Positions 1 through 8,825 of a DNA stretch of 64,000 bases are shown one piece after another. The notes below the pieces were generated by a model that ran no database searches, had not been told where the DNA came from, and was given only the letters and a program-made list of their open reading frames with translations. The position numbers were made by a program, and so were the translations under genes. The first letter of the stretch is position 1, and each line of letters opens with the position of its first letter. This stretch comes from JBGRQA01 sp041725895 (GTDB lineage: Bacteria; Bacteroidota; Bacteroidia; Bacteroidales; Marinifilaceae), in NCBI GenBank assembly GCA_041725895.1, contig JBGRQA010000019.1:1-64000 (forward strand). The letters run 5' to 3'.

Positions 1-62
1 CCCTCCAGTATACCTTGGATCGCTTTTTCCTTAAACGAATCATAGTTGAATTTCTTTGTCAT
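1..62 (-). CDS. IS256-family transposase, N-terminal fragment (runs off window)
   Basis: A frame opens with ATG at 62-60 and runs off the left edge, giving MTKKFNYDSFKEKAIQGILE. The N-terminal pattern of short basic start, FNYxxFKEKAI and a following G matches the beginning of IS256-type (Mutator/DDE) transposases, which start with an F-(N/D)-x-E-F-K-x-x-A-x-x-G-L-like helix. It sits about 30 bp inside a terminal inverted repeat candidate, as expected for this family. Only about 20 residues are visible, so the catalytic DDE residues cannot be seen and the assignment rests on context. Confidence 0.45.
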   Translation of the reverse strand, partial: MTKKFNYDSFKEKAIQGILE

Positions 63-119
63 GGTGCTAAGATATATGCTTTATCAATTCACCCTGACAC
101 AGAGTTATGAACAGTCTCT
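1..119 (-). mobile_element. End of an IS256-type insertion sequence
   Basis: The segment holds the start of a transposase-like reading frame and, between it and the flank, a terminal inverted repeat candidate at 90-119. Read inward on the minus strand the tip is GAGACTGTTCATAACTCTGT, which resembles the ends of IS256/Mutator-family elements of Bacteroidota (recalled, not searched). Only one end lies in the window, so the partner repeat and the target duplication cannot be checked. The boundary near 119 is an estimate. Confidence 0.5.
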
Positions 120-202
120 CCAAAAAAGAGAACACAAAACATAGATGTTTTAAAATGAGAACAAATTCACCAAGGAAAATTCGTGTAGGGTTTACAACAA
201 AA

Positions 203-868
203 TCAATCCAACACCGAACTAATTGTAACAACCTCTTTCTTTCGCACCTGGGATTTTGGAAACAATCGATTGGCAAAAGTTTTACCAAACAGCTTAACAG
301 CATCCAGAAAATTGAATTCGTATTGCTTCCGTAATTCTGCCTGGGCCAACTCTTCGTTGGCTATTGCAGTTTTCTCATCCGTAATGGATTTCTGATAAAC
401 CGAAATTGCTTCTCTCATTTTGCCTATAGCCTCTGTAAGAGGGTCGGCATGCATTCTCAAAGGATGCCCCTCCTCAAAAACATTAATTCGTTGCAACAGT
501 TGCTCTGCCTTATCGGGCTCCTGCATAAACGATGCCCGGGTTATGGTTGTGATTTTGCCATCGGGAAACAGCAAAGGAAAAACCAACCGGCCCGGATTGT
601 TTCTATCGTACTGCTTCGCACTATCCGCAATATTTCGAACAGCATCATCCAGTGCTCCATCACTCAGCACGGTGCTATCATAAGCTGCATCGCGGTTATC
701 TTTACAAATTCGGGTGGCTTGTTGCATCTCTTCCAATTTTTTGATTGGAACGTCAATAGCTGTGCCTAAATTTTCAGCCCCTTTGGTTTGGTTGCACATA
801 CGCTGATGGCGTTTGGCACTATTCAGATGTGCCTCAGTTGACATCTTGTTACTTAGCATCTTTGCCAT
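203..868 (-). CDS. Unknown helical protein, 221 aa
   Basis: I do not recognise this family. The protein has no signal peptide and no membrane segment. It reads as mostly helical: an N-terminal basic stretch, a conserved-looking middle (NPGRLVFPLLFPDGKITTI, about residues 91-110) and long charged helices from about residue 115 to 190. It ends in an aromatic/basic tail (KLFGKTFANRLFPKSQ). The gross plan, two helical halves with a basic C-terminus, resembles the unknown 244-residue protein at 56852-57586, but I see no convincing alignment. It lies alone between an IS end and a long non-coding stretch, so it may be accessory. Codon use looks ordinary for the window. Confidence 0.7.
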   Translation of the reverse strand: MAKMLSNKMSTEAHLNSAKRHQRMCNQTKGAENLGTAIDVPIKKLEEMQQATRICKDNRDAAYDSTVLSDGALDDAVRNIADSAKQYDRNNPGRLVFPLLFPDGKITTITRASFMQEPDKAEQLLQRINVFEEGHPLRMHADPLTEAIGKMREAISVYQKSITDEKTAIANEELAQAELRKQYEFNFLDAVKLFGKTFANRLFPKSQVRKKEVVTISSVLD

Positions 869-1555
869 AACTACGAATTTTTTAATATTTAATTTTTAAA
901 CTATTAATTTCAGTCCTCAATTAAATCCCCGCAACCAATCGCACATCCTCAGTTTCTTTCCATCAACTCCTTTCCTCCCCGCTAATGACACTATTAAATT
1001 TACGACAATCTACTTTATATCAACAAACTATCATTGCATTTTTTTTATATATTTCTTTTTATTACCAACACAGTAATCATTCAAAGCCAAGTCCAAATGG
1101 GACATTCTATCTTTTTTATCCCTGTAACAAAATCCTACCGGTTGTCTTGAAAAAATGAATCTTAAACTTTATCTACTACTCCTTTATAAAAGCTTGAGAC
1201 AATTGTGGCCCAAATAATCATTGGGGTACTCTGACAATAAATTATTTGCTGCCACTAAAAAGAAGAGTACGCCAATAATTTCTACCGATTCGATATCAAC
1301 ACCTCAAAATACCTTTGAGATAGAGTCACCAAAGGATTCGGTTCGAAATTCGGCTCACAAAGTCAGGAAATAGCCTCCAATTCGCAAATCATATTCATTT
1401 AGAATTAACCAGATTTCCCTAACTTTGTATCTCATACCAATTAGAGTTTTATCCCGATAGATATGGGAAATTATAAATTGTCCTTTCCTCAATACCGGAG
1501 GCAGGTTGTTTTGGATTGGATTTTAAACATCTATCGGCATTACTCCTAAATCATT
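869..1555. other. Non-coding stretch with mfd promoter and leader
   Basis: About 690 bp without a convincing gene, AT-rich with homopolymer tracts. The right part carries a good promoter for mfd (1398-1427). The transcribed leader holds a perfect 9-bp inverted repeat, CCGATAGAT at 1454-1462 with ATCTATCGG at 1529-1537. The left part shows nothing recognisable. Confidence 0.6.
1398..1427 (+). promoter_or_regulatory. Bacteroidota sigma-A type promoter of mfd
   Basis: TTTA at 1398-1401, an 18-bp gap, then TAACTTTG at 1420-1427. The latter is an exact match to the TAnnTTTG -7 consensus of Bacteroidota, and the -33 box differs from TTTG at one base. Predicted transcript start is near 1434, leaving a leader of about 120 nt before mfd. 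Confidence 0.6.
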
Positions 1556-4500
1556 TTGGAATATAAATGGTATAACAATCTCAAAACCATCAAAAAATTG
1601 GAATTAACCGCATTAAAAGAGATTTTTTCTCAGCATCCATCGCAAATACAGATCCAGGAATACCTTCAGAAAGAACAAAGGTTCAAACTTCATCTGAAAA
1701 GTATGATGGGCTCCTCTTTACCCCTTTTGGCCAGTTCTCTCAAAAAAAGTAAGGCTCCCCATCTGTTTGTAATGAATGATAAGGAAGAAGCAGCCTACCT
1801 GTACAACGATTTGTGCAGTCTTATAGATGAGCAAGAAGTTTTGTTCTTTCCTTCCTCCTACAAAAGATCGGTACAGTACGAAAAAACCGATAGTTCCAAT
1901 ATTATTCTCCGAACCGAGGTTTTGAGCAAAATTGCAAACCCCAAGACTCCCCTTTTTGTAATTACCTATCCGGAAGCCATTATCGAAAAGGTAGTGAGTC
2001 CGAAACATCTGGATGAGAACACCCTGAACCTGAAAACCGGAGAAAAACTGTCGCCGGAATTTGTGATGGAGGTTCTTACCAGCTATGAGTTTGAGCGAAC
2101 CGATTTCGTAGTAGAACCGGGCCAATTCTCAATACGAGGCAGTATTATTGATATTTTCTCCTTTGCGGATGAGCATCCCTACCGAATCGACTTTTTCGGA
2201 GAGGAAGTGGAATCGATCCGGAGTTTTGATGTAGAGAATCAACTTTCGCGAAAGCAGCTGGATGCCGTATCCATCATTCCCAATATTCAGGATAACCTAA
2301 TTAAGGAATCGCACATCTCCTTTTTCAAATTTATACCTGATTCCACACGTATCTGGTGTAAAAATGTTCTATTCATAAGTGACCGGGTTAATTCCATTTA
2401 CAGCAATACCCTCAAAAAAACACCCCACATTGAATTGGGAACGGAAAAAATTTCAGTTCAGGAATACCTGGTGGAGGGTCAGGAAGTAATAGATCAACTG
2501 GAACAATTCTCTCTATTGGAATTTGGTCAGAAATTCTTTTTCCCTGCACAATCGGAAATCCATTTCAACCAAAGTCCCCAACCAGCCTTCAACAAAAACT
2601 TTGATTTGCTGGGAGAGCACCTGATTGATAATCTGGGAAAATCGTACGAGAACTATATCCTTTCGGACAATCCGAAACAAATTGAAAGGATTCAAAATAT
2701 TTTCGAGGACAAAGGCATTGAAGTGGATTTTAGTCCGGTAAACCACACGCTTCACGAGGGATTTACCGATCATGATCTGCGTATATGCTGCTTCACCGAT
2801 CACCAAATCTTCGACCGTTACCACAAGTTCCGGTTGAAGAATGCCAGCGTTCACAAAGCAAAGGAATCAGTCACTCTAAAAGAACTGAACCGTCTTCACC
2901 CGGGTGATTATGTGGTACATTCCGATCATGGAATCGGCCGCTTTGGAGGTTTGCAAAGAATTGATGTGAATGGAATTCCCCAGGAAGTAATCCGACTGGT
3001 TTACAAAGACAATGATGTTCTCTTTGTAAACCTACATTCTCTTCACAAAATTTCGAAATACAAAGGCAAAGATGGAGTCCCTCCCAAAATTTATAAATTG
3101 GGAACCGGTGCCTGGAAAAAATTAAAAGAGCGAACCAAAAGCAAAGTCAAAGACATCGCCAAGGAACTCATCGCCCTTTATGCAAAAAGAAAGGGTGAGC
3201 AGGGATTTCGTTTCTCCCCCGACTCCTATCTTCAGCAGGAATTGGAAGCCTCTTTCATTTATGAGGATACCCCCGACCAGGTAAAGGCAACCAAAGCTGT
3301 AAAAGAAAGTATGGAATCGGCACATCCAATGGATCGACTGGTGTGCGGAGATGTTGGCTACGGAAAAACGGAAATTGCCATTCGTGCGGCATTCAAAGCT
3401 ATAGCAGACAACAAACAGGTGGCCATACTGGTTCCCACAACCATTTTGGCCTTTCAGCACTTCAAAACCTTTAGCGAGCGCCTCAAAAATTTCCCTTGCC
3501 GGGTGGAATACATCAGTCGTATGCGAAAACCTAAGGAGCAAAAAGAAGTTCTGAAGGATATGAAAGCCGGGCTGGTGGATATATTGATCGGAACCCACCG
3601 TATTGTGGGTAAAGATATTGAGTTTAAAGACCTGGGCCTACTCATTATTGACGAGGAGCAAAAATTTGGGGTTTCGGTTAAGGAAAAACTGAAGCAGTTC
3701 AAAGTGAATGTAGATACTCTTACTTTAACGGCAACCCCCATTCCAAGAACTTTGCAATTCTCATTGATGGGGGCAAGAGATCTTTCCATCATCAATACAC
3801 CACCACCCAACCGCTATCCCATTGTTACGGAAGTCCACACTTTTGAAGAAGAAATCATAAGGGAAGCCATAAGCTACGAAATAGAGCGAAACGGACAGGT
3901 TTTCTTCATTCACAACCGGGTACAAAACATCATGGAGGTAGAAGCTATGATTAACCGGGTAGTTCCGGGTGTAAAAACCATCGTTGCTCATGGTCAAATG
4001 GACGGCCCCAAGTTGGAAAAGATCATGCTTGAATTTATCCGGGGGGATTACGATGTGTTAATTGCCACTACAATCATTGAATCAGGACTGGACATTCCCA
4101 ACGCGAATACCATCATTGTTAACAACGCGCAAAACTTTGGTCTGAGTGAATTGCATCAGCTCAGGGGAAGGGTTGGCCGATCCAACAAAAAAGCTTTCTG
4201 CTATCTTCTGGCTCCACCTTTGGAATCGCTCACCCAGGAAGCACGTCGCCGTTTAAAAGCCATTGAGGATTTCTCGGAACTGGGCAGCGGGTTCAACATT
4301 GCCATGCAGGATTTAGATATTCGGGGAGCAGGAAACCTTCTGGGAGGTGAACAAAGCGGATTCATTGCAGATATTGGATACGAAACTTATCACCGAATTC
4401 TCAACGAAGCCATGCTGGAATTAAAGGAGGGAGAATTCAAAGAATTGTATGCCGACGAAAAACAGGAAGAACTTGAAGTTACCAAACGTTTCATCAGCGA

Positions 4501-4945
4501 TTGCCAAATCGATACCGATATGGAAATCCTTTTCCCCGAAGAATACATCGAAAATATTTCGGAACGTATTCGATTGTATCGGGAACTGGACAATATGGAA
4601 ACAGAAGAGGAAATCCAACAGTTCGAAACTCAATTGGAGGATCGATTCGGAAAACTTCCCAATCCAACCATTGAGCTTCTGAATGTAGTTCGATTGCGCT
4701 GGCTTGCTTTGGATTTAGGGATTGAAAAGGTAATCCTAAAAAGCAAAAAGATGATCGTCTATTTTATTACCGACCAGGAATCGGCTTACTATCAATCGCC
4801 TCAGTTCGGGAAAGTACTGGCTTTTGTACAAAATCAGAATGTTCCCTGTAAAATGAAGGAAGCCAAAAACAGGCTCAGTTTGAATTTTGAAAATGTAGAC
4901 AACATTGAAAAAGCCAGCAAAATACTGGCTCTAATTCAACAATAG
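1556..4945 (+). CDS. mfd: Transcription-repair coupling factor Mfd
   Basis: Mfd is a DNA translocase that removes RNA polymerase stalled at lesions and recruits UvrA. The 1,129-residue length fits the family. Domains in order: UvrB-like N-terminal region (to about 330), RNA-polymerase-interacting CarD-like domain starting near residue 448 (HPGDYVVHSDHGIGRF), then two RecA-like motor domains with Walker A GDVGYGKT at 598-605 and the DEEQ box at 699-702, and the C-terminal TRCF domain. The frame opens with TTG at 1556; another TTG at 1598 aligns better with the usual N-terminus (LTALKEIFSQHP), so the true start may be 14 codons later. There is no in-frame ATG before the conserved region. The gene has its own promoter and a long leader. 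Confidence 0.96.
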   Translation: MEYKWYNNLKTIKKLELTALKEIFSQHPSQIQIQEYLQKEQRFKLHLKSMMGSSLPLLASSLKKSKAPHLFVMNDKEEAAYLYNDLCSLIDEQEVLFFPSSYKRSVQYEKTDSSNIILRTEVLSKIANPKTPLFVITYPEAIIEKVVSPKHLDENTLNLKTGEKLSPEFVMEVLTSYEFERTDFVVEPGQFSIRGSIIDIFSFADEHPYRIDFFGEEVESIRSFDVENQLSRKQLDAVSIIPNIQDNLIKESHISFFKFIPDSTRIWCKNVLFISDRVNSIYSNTLKKTPHIELGTEKISVQEYLVEGQEVIDQLEQFSLLEFGQKFFFPAQSEIHFNQSPQPAFNKNFDLLGEHLIDNLGKSYENYILSDNPKQIERIQNIFEDKGIEVDFSPVNHTLHEGFTDHDLRICCFTDHQIFDRYHKFRLKNASVHKAKESVTLKELNRLHPGDYVVHSDHGIGRFGGLQRIDVNGIPQEVIRLVYKDNDVLFVNLHSLHKISKYKGKDGVPPKIYKLGTGAWKKLKERTKSKVKDIAKELIALYAKRKGEQGFRFSPDSYLQQELEASFIYEDTPDQVKATKAVKESMESAHPMDRLVCGDVGYGKTEIAIRAAFKAIADNKQVAILVPTTILAFQHFKTFSERLKNFPCRVEYISRMRKPKEQKEVLKDMKAGLVDILIGTHRIVGKDIEFKDLGLLIIDEEQKFGVSVKEKLKQFKVNVDTLTLTATPIPRTLQFSLMGARDLSIINTPPPNRYPIVTEVHTFEEEIIREAISYEIERNGQVFFIHNRVQNIMEVEAMINRVVPGVKTIVAHGQMDGPKLEKIMLEFIRGDYDVLIATTIIESGLDIPNANTIIVNNAQNFGLSELHQLRGRVGRSNKKAFCYLLAPPLESLTQEARRRLKAIEDFSELGSGFNIAMQDLDIRGAGNLLGGEQSGFIADIGYETYHRILNEAMLELKEGEFKELYADEKQEELEVTKRFISDCQIDTDMEILFPEEYIENISERIRLYRELDNMETEEEIQQFETQLEDRFGKLPNPTIELLNVVRLRWLALDLGIEKVILKSKKMIVYFITDQESAYYQSPQFGKVLAFVQNQNVPCKMKEAKNRLSLNFENVDNIEKASKILALIQQ

Positions 4946-4985
4946 CACGGCTGGCTACTATGTAATAAATTATACTAGGATCAAT

Positions 4986-5038
4986 AGTTTAGGGCTACAG
5001 ATTTATAATTCCGTAGTTTAAACCTGTAGCTCTAAACT
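4986..5038. terminator. Stem-loop between convergent genes
   Basis: AGTTTAGGGCTACAG (4986-5000) and CTGTAGCTCTAAACT (5024-5038) pair over 15 bp with a single mismatch around a 23-nt loop. The hairpin sits exactly between the convergent ends of mfd and the response regulator. It lacks a long T-run, so it may be a two-way processing or termination signal rather than a classical intrinsic terminator. Confidence 0.45.
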
Positions 5039-5046
5039 GTGTATTA

Positions 5047-6522
5047 TCAGGCATTGTTTTCACGAACAAGAATCAATAGCCGGTCTTTTTCCAAATAGGT
5101 CATTCGGGCTTCAAACCACTTGGCTCCACTTGCCGTGTCCATTTGATATCTGACTGATTCGAGGGAATGATCAGAAAAAACAAGCTTCATCTTCTCCTCT
5201 ATTTCCGCTACCAATTTGCTCTCAAAAATTTTACTCAGGTGGGTTCCCACAATGGATTCTTTTCGAACTGCTAAAAGAGATTCGTCATCTATTTTATAGT
5301 CCAGAAAAACTCCGGATTCATCAATAACAAATAGTAAATCAGGTATCGCATTAATCAAATTACGATTTCGCTGTTCACTTTCCTTCAGCAACAATTCATT
5401 CCTCTTCTTCTCGGTAATATCCTTGATATAACAAATCACCCCCTGCTCTTCATCCAATCCATCCCGAAAGAAAGATGCAGTAAGGCTAATCATCCTCTGC
5501 TCGTTTTCATTCCTTTTGAATTCTAATTCTACCTCCAGATTTTCTTTGTCTTCCAGGGGTGATAGGAACAATTCCTCAAAGGATTTACCATTACCAAAGA
5601 TATTAAGTTGATCAAAAGATCTACTCAGAACCTCTCCCTCCTGCAATCCTAAAATCCGCTCACATCCTTTATTCCAGGAACGAACCAGGCCCTGCATATC
5701 GAAAGTAACAACACCATCGTAAAGGTTATGGATGATATTCGCCTTCTCCTCCAGCATTTTTTTGAAGGAGAACTCCTGGGTAACATCCCGGACTATTAAC
5801 TGGAGAGATTTCTTTCCACCAAATTCAATCTGGGCACCGGTAAGTCCTACATCAATCCAATCGTCATGGATGGTACGGATCCGAAGGTGAGTATAATCAA
5901 TCCCCTGATCCATTGTAAGAGCTGTCCCCAACTTTTCATTAAACTCCACTTTAAAATTTTCATGTACAAAAGAGAGGAAGGGGAGCCCCATAATATCTTC
6001 AATATAGGCTGTTTTGAATAATTTCAAGCCCAGACAATTCAAATACTCAATTTGCCCCTGATCGTTCACCACAATAATGGCTTCGGGAGATTCTGTAATA
6101 AAATTCCGGTACCGCTTCTCCCGCAACTTTTGTTCCACATCAAACCGGTGCTTGTAGAAAGCCAATTCGATGGAAATTCCAAGTTCCTTCTTATCGATTG
6201 GTTTTACCAGGTATCCGTAGGAATGGGTATTGATCACCCTCTGAATTGTGGCCTCCTCGGTATCACTGGACAGAAAGATTACGGGGATATCAAATTTTCG
6301 TTTGATAATTTCGGTGGTCTGGATCCCATCAAGGTCTCCTCCCAGATGAACATCCATAAGAATAATGTCCGGGAGCAATTCTTCACATTGACGAATTGCC
6401 TCCTTGCCATCCTCTACAATTCCCAACAAATCATATCCCAACTCTTTCAGGAACATCTTGAAAATGGTTGATATCAGGTTATCATCTTCAACAATTAGAA
6501 TTTTTTTCTTCATGCGATTCAA
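5047..6522 (-). CDS. Response regulator with three PAS domains
   Basis: An N-terminal receiver domain (residues 5-120) carries the acidic pair D13/D14, phosphoacceptor D57 in IILMDVHL and the conserved lysine in YLVKPID. It is followed by three PAS-type sensor domains at roughly 130-250, 255-375 and 385-490, the first two ending in the usual DVT or DIT linker. No histidine kinase, GGDEF, HTH or other output domain follows. It could act by protein-protein contact or by modulating a separate kinase. No partner kinase is adjacent, so this is an orphan regulator. Start codons at 6522 and 6513 are both possible; the latter gives MKKKILIVEDDN, the usual receiver start. Confidence 0.9.
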   Translation of the reverse strand: MNRMKKKILIVEDDNLISTIFKMFLKELGYDLLGIVEDGKEAIRQCEELLPDIILMDVHLGGDLDGIQTTEIIKRKFDIPVIFLSSDTEEATIQRVINTHSYGYLVKPIDKKELGISIELAFYKHRFDVEQKLREKRYRNFITESPEAIIVVNDQGQIEYLNCLGLKLFKTAYIEDIMGLPFLSFVHENFKVEFNEKLGTALTMDQGIDYTHLRIRTIHDDWIDVGLTGAQIEFGGKKSLQLIVRDVTQEFSFKKMLEEKANIIHNLYDGVVTFDMQGLVRSWNKGCERILGLQEGEVLSRSFDQLNIFGNGKSFEELFLSPLEDKENLEVELEFKRNENEQRMISLTASFFRDGLDEEQGVICYIKDITEKKRNELLLKESEQRNRNLINAIPDLLFVIDESGVFLDYKIDDESLLAVRKESIVGTHLSKIFESKLVAEIEEKMKLVFSDHSLESVRYQMDTASGAKWFEARMTYLEKDRLLILVRENNA

Positions 6523-6788
6523 ATTGATTACAATAAGACATTATCTTCTTCTACCGGATTTTAGATGTAACAAATCCAAAACCGTTGCGTGAAAAAAGAT
6601 ATATCAAATAACTTAAGATATTAAAACCAACCGGGAGTGTTCATCTTCAGGTTTTACAACTCATTCGCCAGAAAGACATTACCAAATTTCCACCAGTTGA
6701 GGATTTTATATGCATAAAGTTTGCTATTTTTATGCGTTTTTACAAGATTTTCGAATCAAAATATTTTAACCCGCAATACGCTAAAGTT

Positions 6789-7517
6789 GTGAATTTAATC
6801 ATTGATATTGGCAATACCCTGTTCAAAATTGGTATTCTCCACAAGAATGAAATAATTGAACAATACACCTGGGACCACTTCTCGATTCAACAACTTGAAT
6901 CAATACGCTCCAAATTCAGCAACCTGAATAAAGTGATTATATCTTCGGTGAGAGACTATCCGGAAGAAATAGTGAAATACCTGGAAAAAGAATTTCAAAC
7001 CTGTATCTGCCTCGATTCAACCACCCCCATCCCCCTGGAAAATCTTTACGAATCGAAAGAAACCCTGGGGTACGACAGAATTGCAGCCTGCGTTGGTGCC
7101 AATTTCATTTACCCCAACTGCAACCTCCTGGTAATTGATGCAGGCACGGCCATCACCTTCGATTTTGTAACGGAAACCAATCAATACCTTGGAGGAACCA
7201 TATCCCCCGGATTGGCCATGCGCTTTAAAGCTTTGCACGAATTTACCGGCAAGCTTCCCCTGCTCGAAAAAGATGAAAATTATCATATAATTGGTAAAAA
7301 TACAAAGGATGCTATCGTTTCCGGAGTACAGAACGGAATACTATTCGAAGTGGACGAATATATCAACCAACTAAAGTTAAAGTATCCTAATTTCAAGGTG
7401 ATTTTAACCGGTGGGGATAGCATTTTCTTTGATAAAAAGCTAAAAAATACCATCTTTGTACATCCTAAAATATTATTAACAGGCTTAAATCGAATTTTAA
7501 ACTATAATGCAAAATAG
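6789..7517 (+). CDS. coaX: Type III pantothenate kinase
   Basis: CoaX phosphorylates pantothenate in the first step of coenzyme A synthesis. Seen motifs: the phosphate-binding DIGNT near the N-terminus, GYDRIAA in the middle and the acidic DAGTAITFD loop, all typical of the ASKHA-fold type III enzyme. I chose GTG at 6789, which yields 242 residues beginning MNLIIDIGNT, the family's normal start and length. An upstream in-frame ATG at 6732 would add 19 residues and would lie about 10 nt from a possible promoter (-7 element near 6715-6723), too close for a usual leader. The end overlaps the next gene by 11 nt, implying one transcript. Confidence 0.92.
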   Translation: MNLIIDIGNTLFKIGILHKNEIIEQYTWDHFSIQQLESIRSKFSNLNKVIISSVRDYPEEIVKYLEKEFQTCICLDSTTPIPLENLYESKETLGYDRIAACVGANFIYPNCNLLVIDAGTAITFDFVTETNQYLGGTISPGLAMRFKALHEFTGKLPLLEKDENYHIIGKNTKDAIVSGVQNGILFEVDEYINQLKLKYPNFKVILTGGDSIFFDKKLKNTIFVHPKILLTGLNRILNYNAK

Positions 7518-8805
7518 AAACCTAGTACTCGCCCTATTGCTTTCCATGCTACTTTTCTCTTTTTCCGGAATTGGTCAAAATAACACCAGTTCGCCCTACT
7601 CCCGTTTTGGGATTGGAGATTTGTCGGCACAAGGATTCGGTAGAAACAAAGCCATGGGTGGAACCGGTATTGCACTTCGTTCCAACTATACCCTAAACAA
7701 CGTAAATCCCGCCTCCTACACAGCAATGGATAGTATGTCCTTCATTTTGGAATTTGGTGTAAAAGCTGGGTTTAGTCAATTCAAAACAAACGCTGTAGAT
7801 AAGAGTCAAAACAATTCCGATTTCAATTTCGATTATCTGGCCTTTGCTTTCCCTATTACCAGATGGTGGGGTACTTCGTTTGGAGTTCTTCCTATTTCTG
7901 ATGTGGGATACGAAATTAACACCACAGGTTCTGTTACAGTTGAAGGATCGCCCATTAAAACAGGTTTTCGTTTTACCGGCGAGGGAGGTATGACAAAAGC
8001 CTACTGGAGCAATGGTTTTAAGCTACATCGCAACCTTTCGGTAGGACTAGGAATGAATTACGTATTTGGAACACTTGACTTTACACGAGAAATTGGATTT
8101 GAAGACCCCAGTTTTGCTTCACTAAAACTAACTGAGAAAGCACAAATCAGAGATCTTCTTTTTGATTTTGGAGTTCAGTACCATGGAAAAATAAATTCGA
8201 AATATGATCTTACAGTAGGCGCCATCTACCGGAAGAAAACAAAGCTGGATGCCGATTATGAAAACTTGGTTACCAAAACAGAAATTGTTCCTGATGGTAA
8301 GGGAGGTTCAACTGGTCGCACAAGGGAAATTTCATCCAGCGATGTGGATCGGGTAGTTGATCTTCCTGATACTTATGGTATAGGTTTTGCGGTAACTAAA
8401 AATAAAAAGTTAACTTTAGCTTTTGATTACACACATCAAAAATGGTCGGATGCCAGATTTTTGAGAAGAAATGATACTTTGGTAAACAGCAATAATTTTG
8501 CTTTGGGTATGGAATACACTCCTAATGCCAATTCCATCAGGAGTTATTTTCATAGAATCAGATACCGGTTTGGAGCCCATTTTGACAACACCTATCTGAA
8601 AGTTAGAAACAAACAGTTGCAGGATTATGGTCTGAGTATCGGAGCAGGACTGCCTTTCAAGAAAAATGGCTCCTATATTAATGTAGCCTTCGAAGTAGGA
8701 CGAAGAGGAACATTAAATAACAATTTGATACGTGAAGATTATGCAAAGATCAGCGTAAACTTCTCGCTCTTTGAACATTGGTTCGTAAAACGTAAATTTG
8801 ACTAA
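7507..8805 (+). CDS. Outer-membrane beta-barrel protein
   Basis: A 432-residue protein with an N-terminal signal peptide (hydrophobic residues about 5-22, ending near GIGQ). The rest is made of alternating amphipathic strands and glycines typical of an outer-membrane barrel, with an N-terminal SPYSRFGIGDL and MGGTGIAL stretch reminiscent of the FadL/OmpP1/PorV group. It may move hydrophobic compounds or serve as an envelope assembly factor; the substrate cannot be read from sequence. It overlaps coaX by 11 nt and is followed 20 nt later by the TPR gene, so it belongs to the envelope operon. Confidence 0.82.
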   Translation: MQNRNLVLALLLSMLLFSFSGIGQNNTSSPYSRFGIGDLSAQGFGRNKAMGGTGIALRSNYTLNNVNPASYTAMDSMSFILEFGVKAGFSQFKTNAVDKSQNNSDFNFDYLAFAFPITRWWGTSFGVLPISDVGYEINTTGSVTVEGSPIKTGFRFTGEGGMTKAYWSNGFKLHRNLSVGLGMNYVFGTLDFTREIGFEDPSFASLKLTEKAQIRDLLFDFGVQYHGKINSKYDLTVGAIYRKKTKLDADYENLVTKTEIVPDGKGGSTGRTREISSSDVDRVVDLPDTYGIGFAVTKNKKLTLAFDYTHQKWSDARFLRRNDTLVNSNNFALGMEYTPNANSIRSYFHRIRYRFGAHFDNTYLKVRNKQLQDYGLSIGAGLPFKKNGSYINVAFEVGRRGTLNNNLIREDYAKISVNFSLFEHWFVKRKFD

Positions 8806-8825
8806 AAATAAAAACACAAACTAAA

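Noticed and set aside
1155..1379. Short frame MNLKLYLLLLYKSLRQ... with a stop and an in-frame continuation of 51 codons
   Set aside because: No match to a known family, internal stop, no promoter; the evidence is too thin for a gene or pseudogene.
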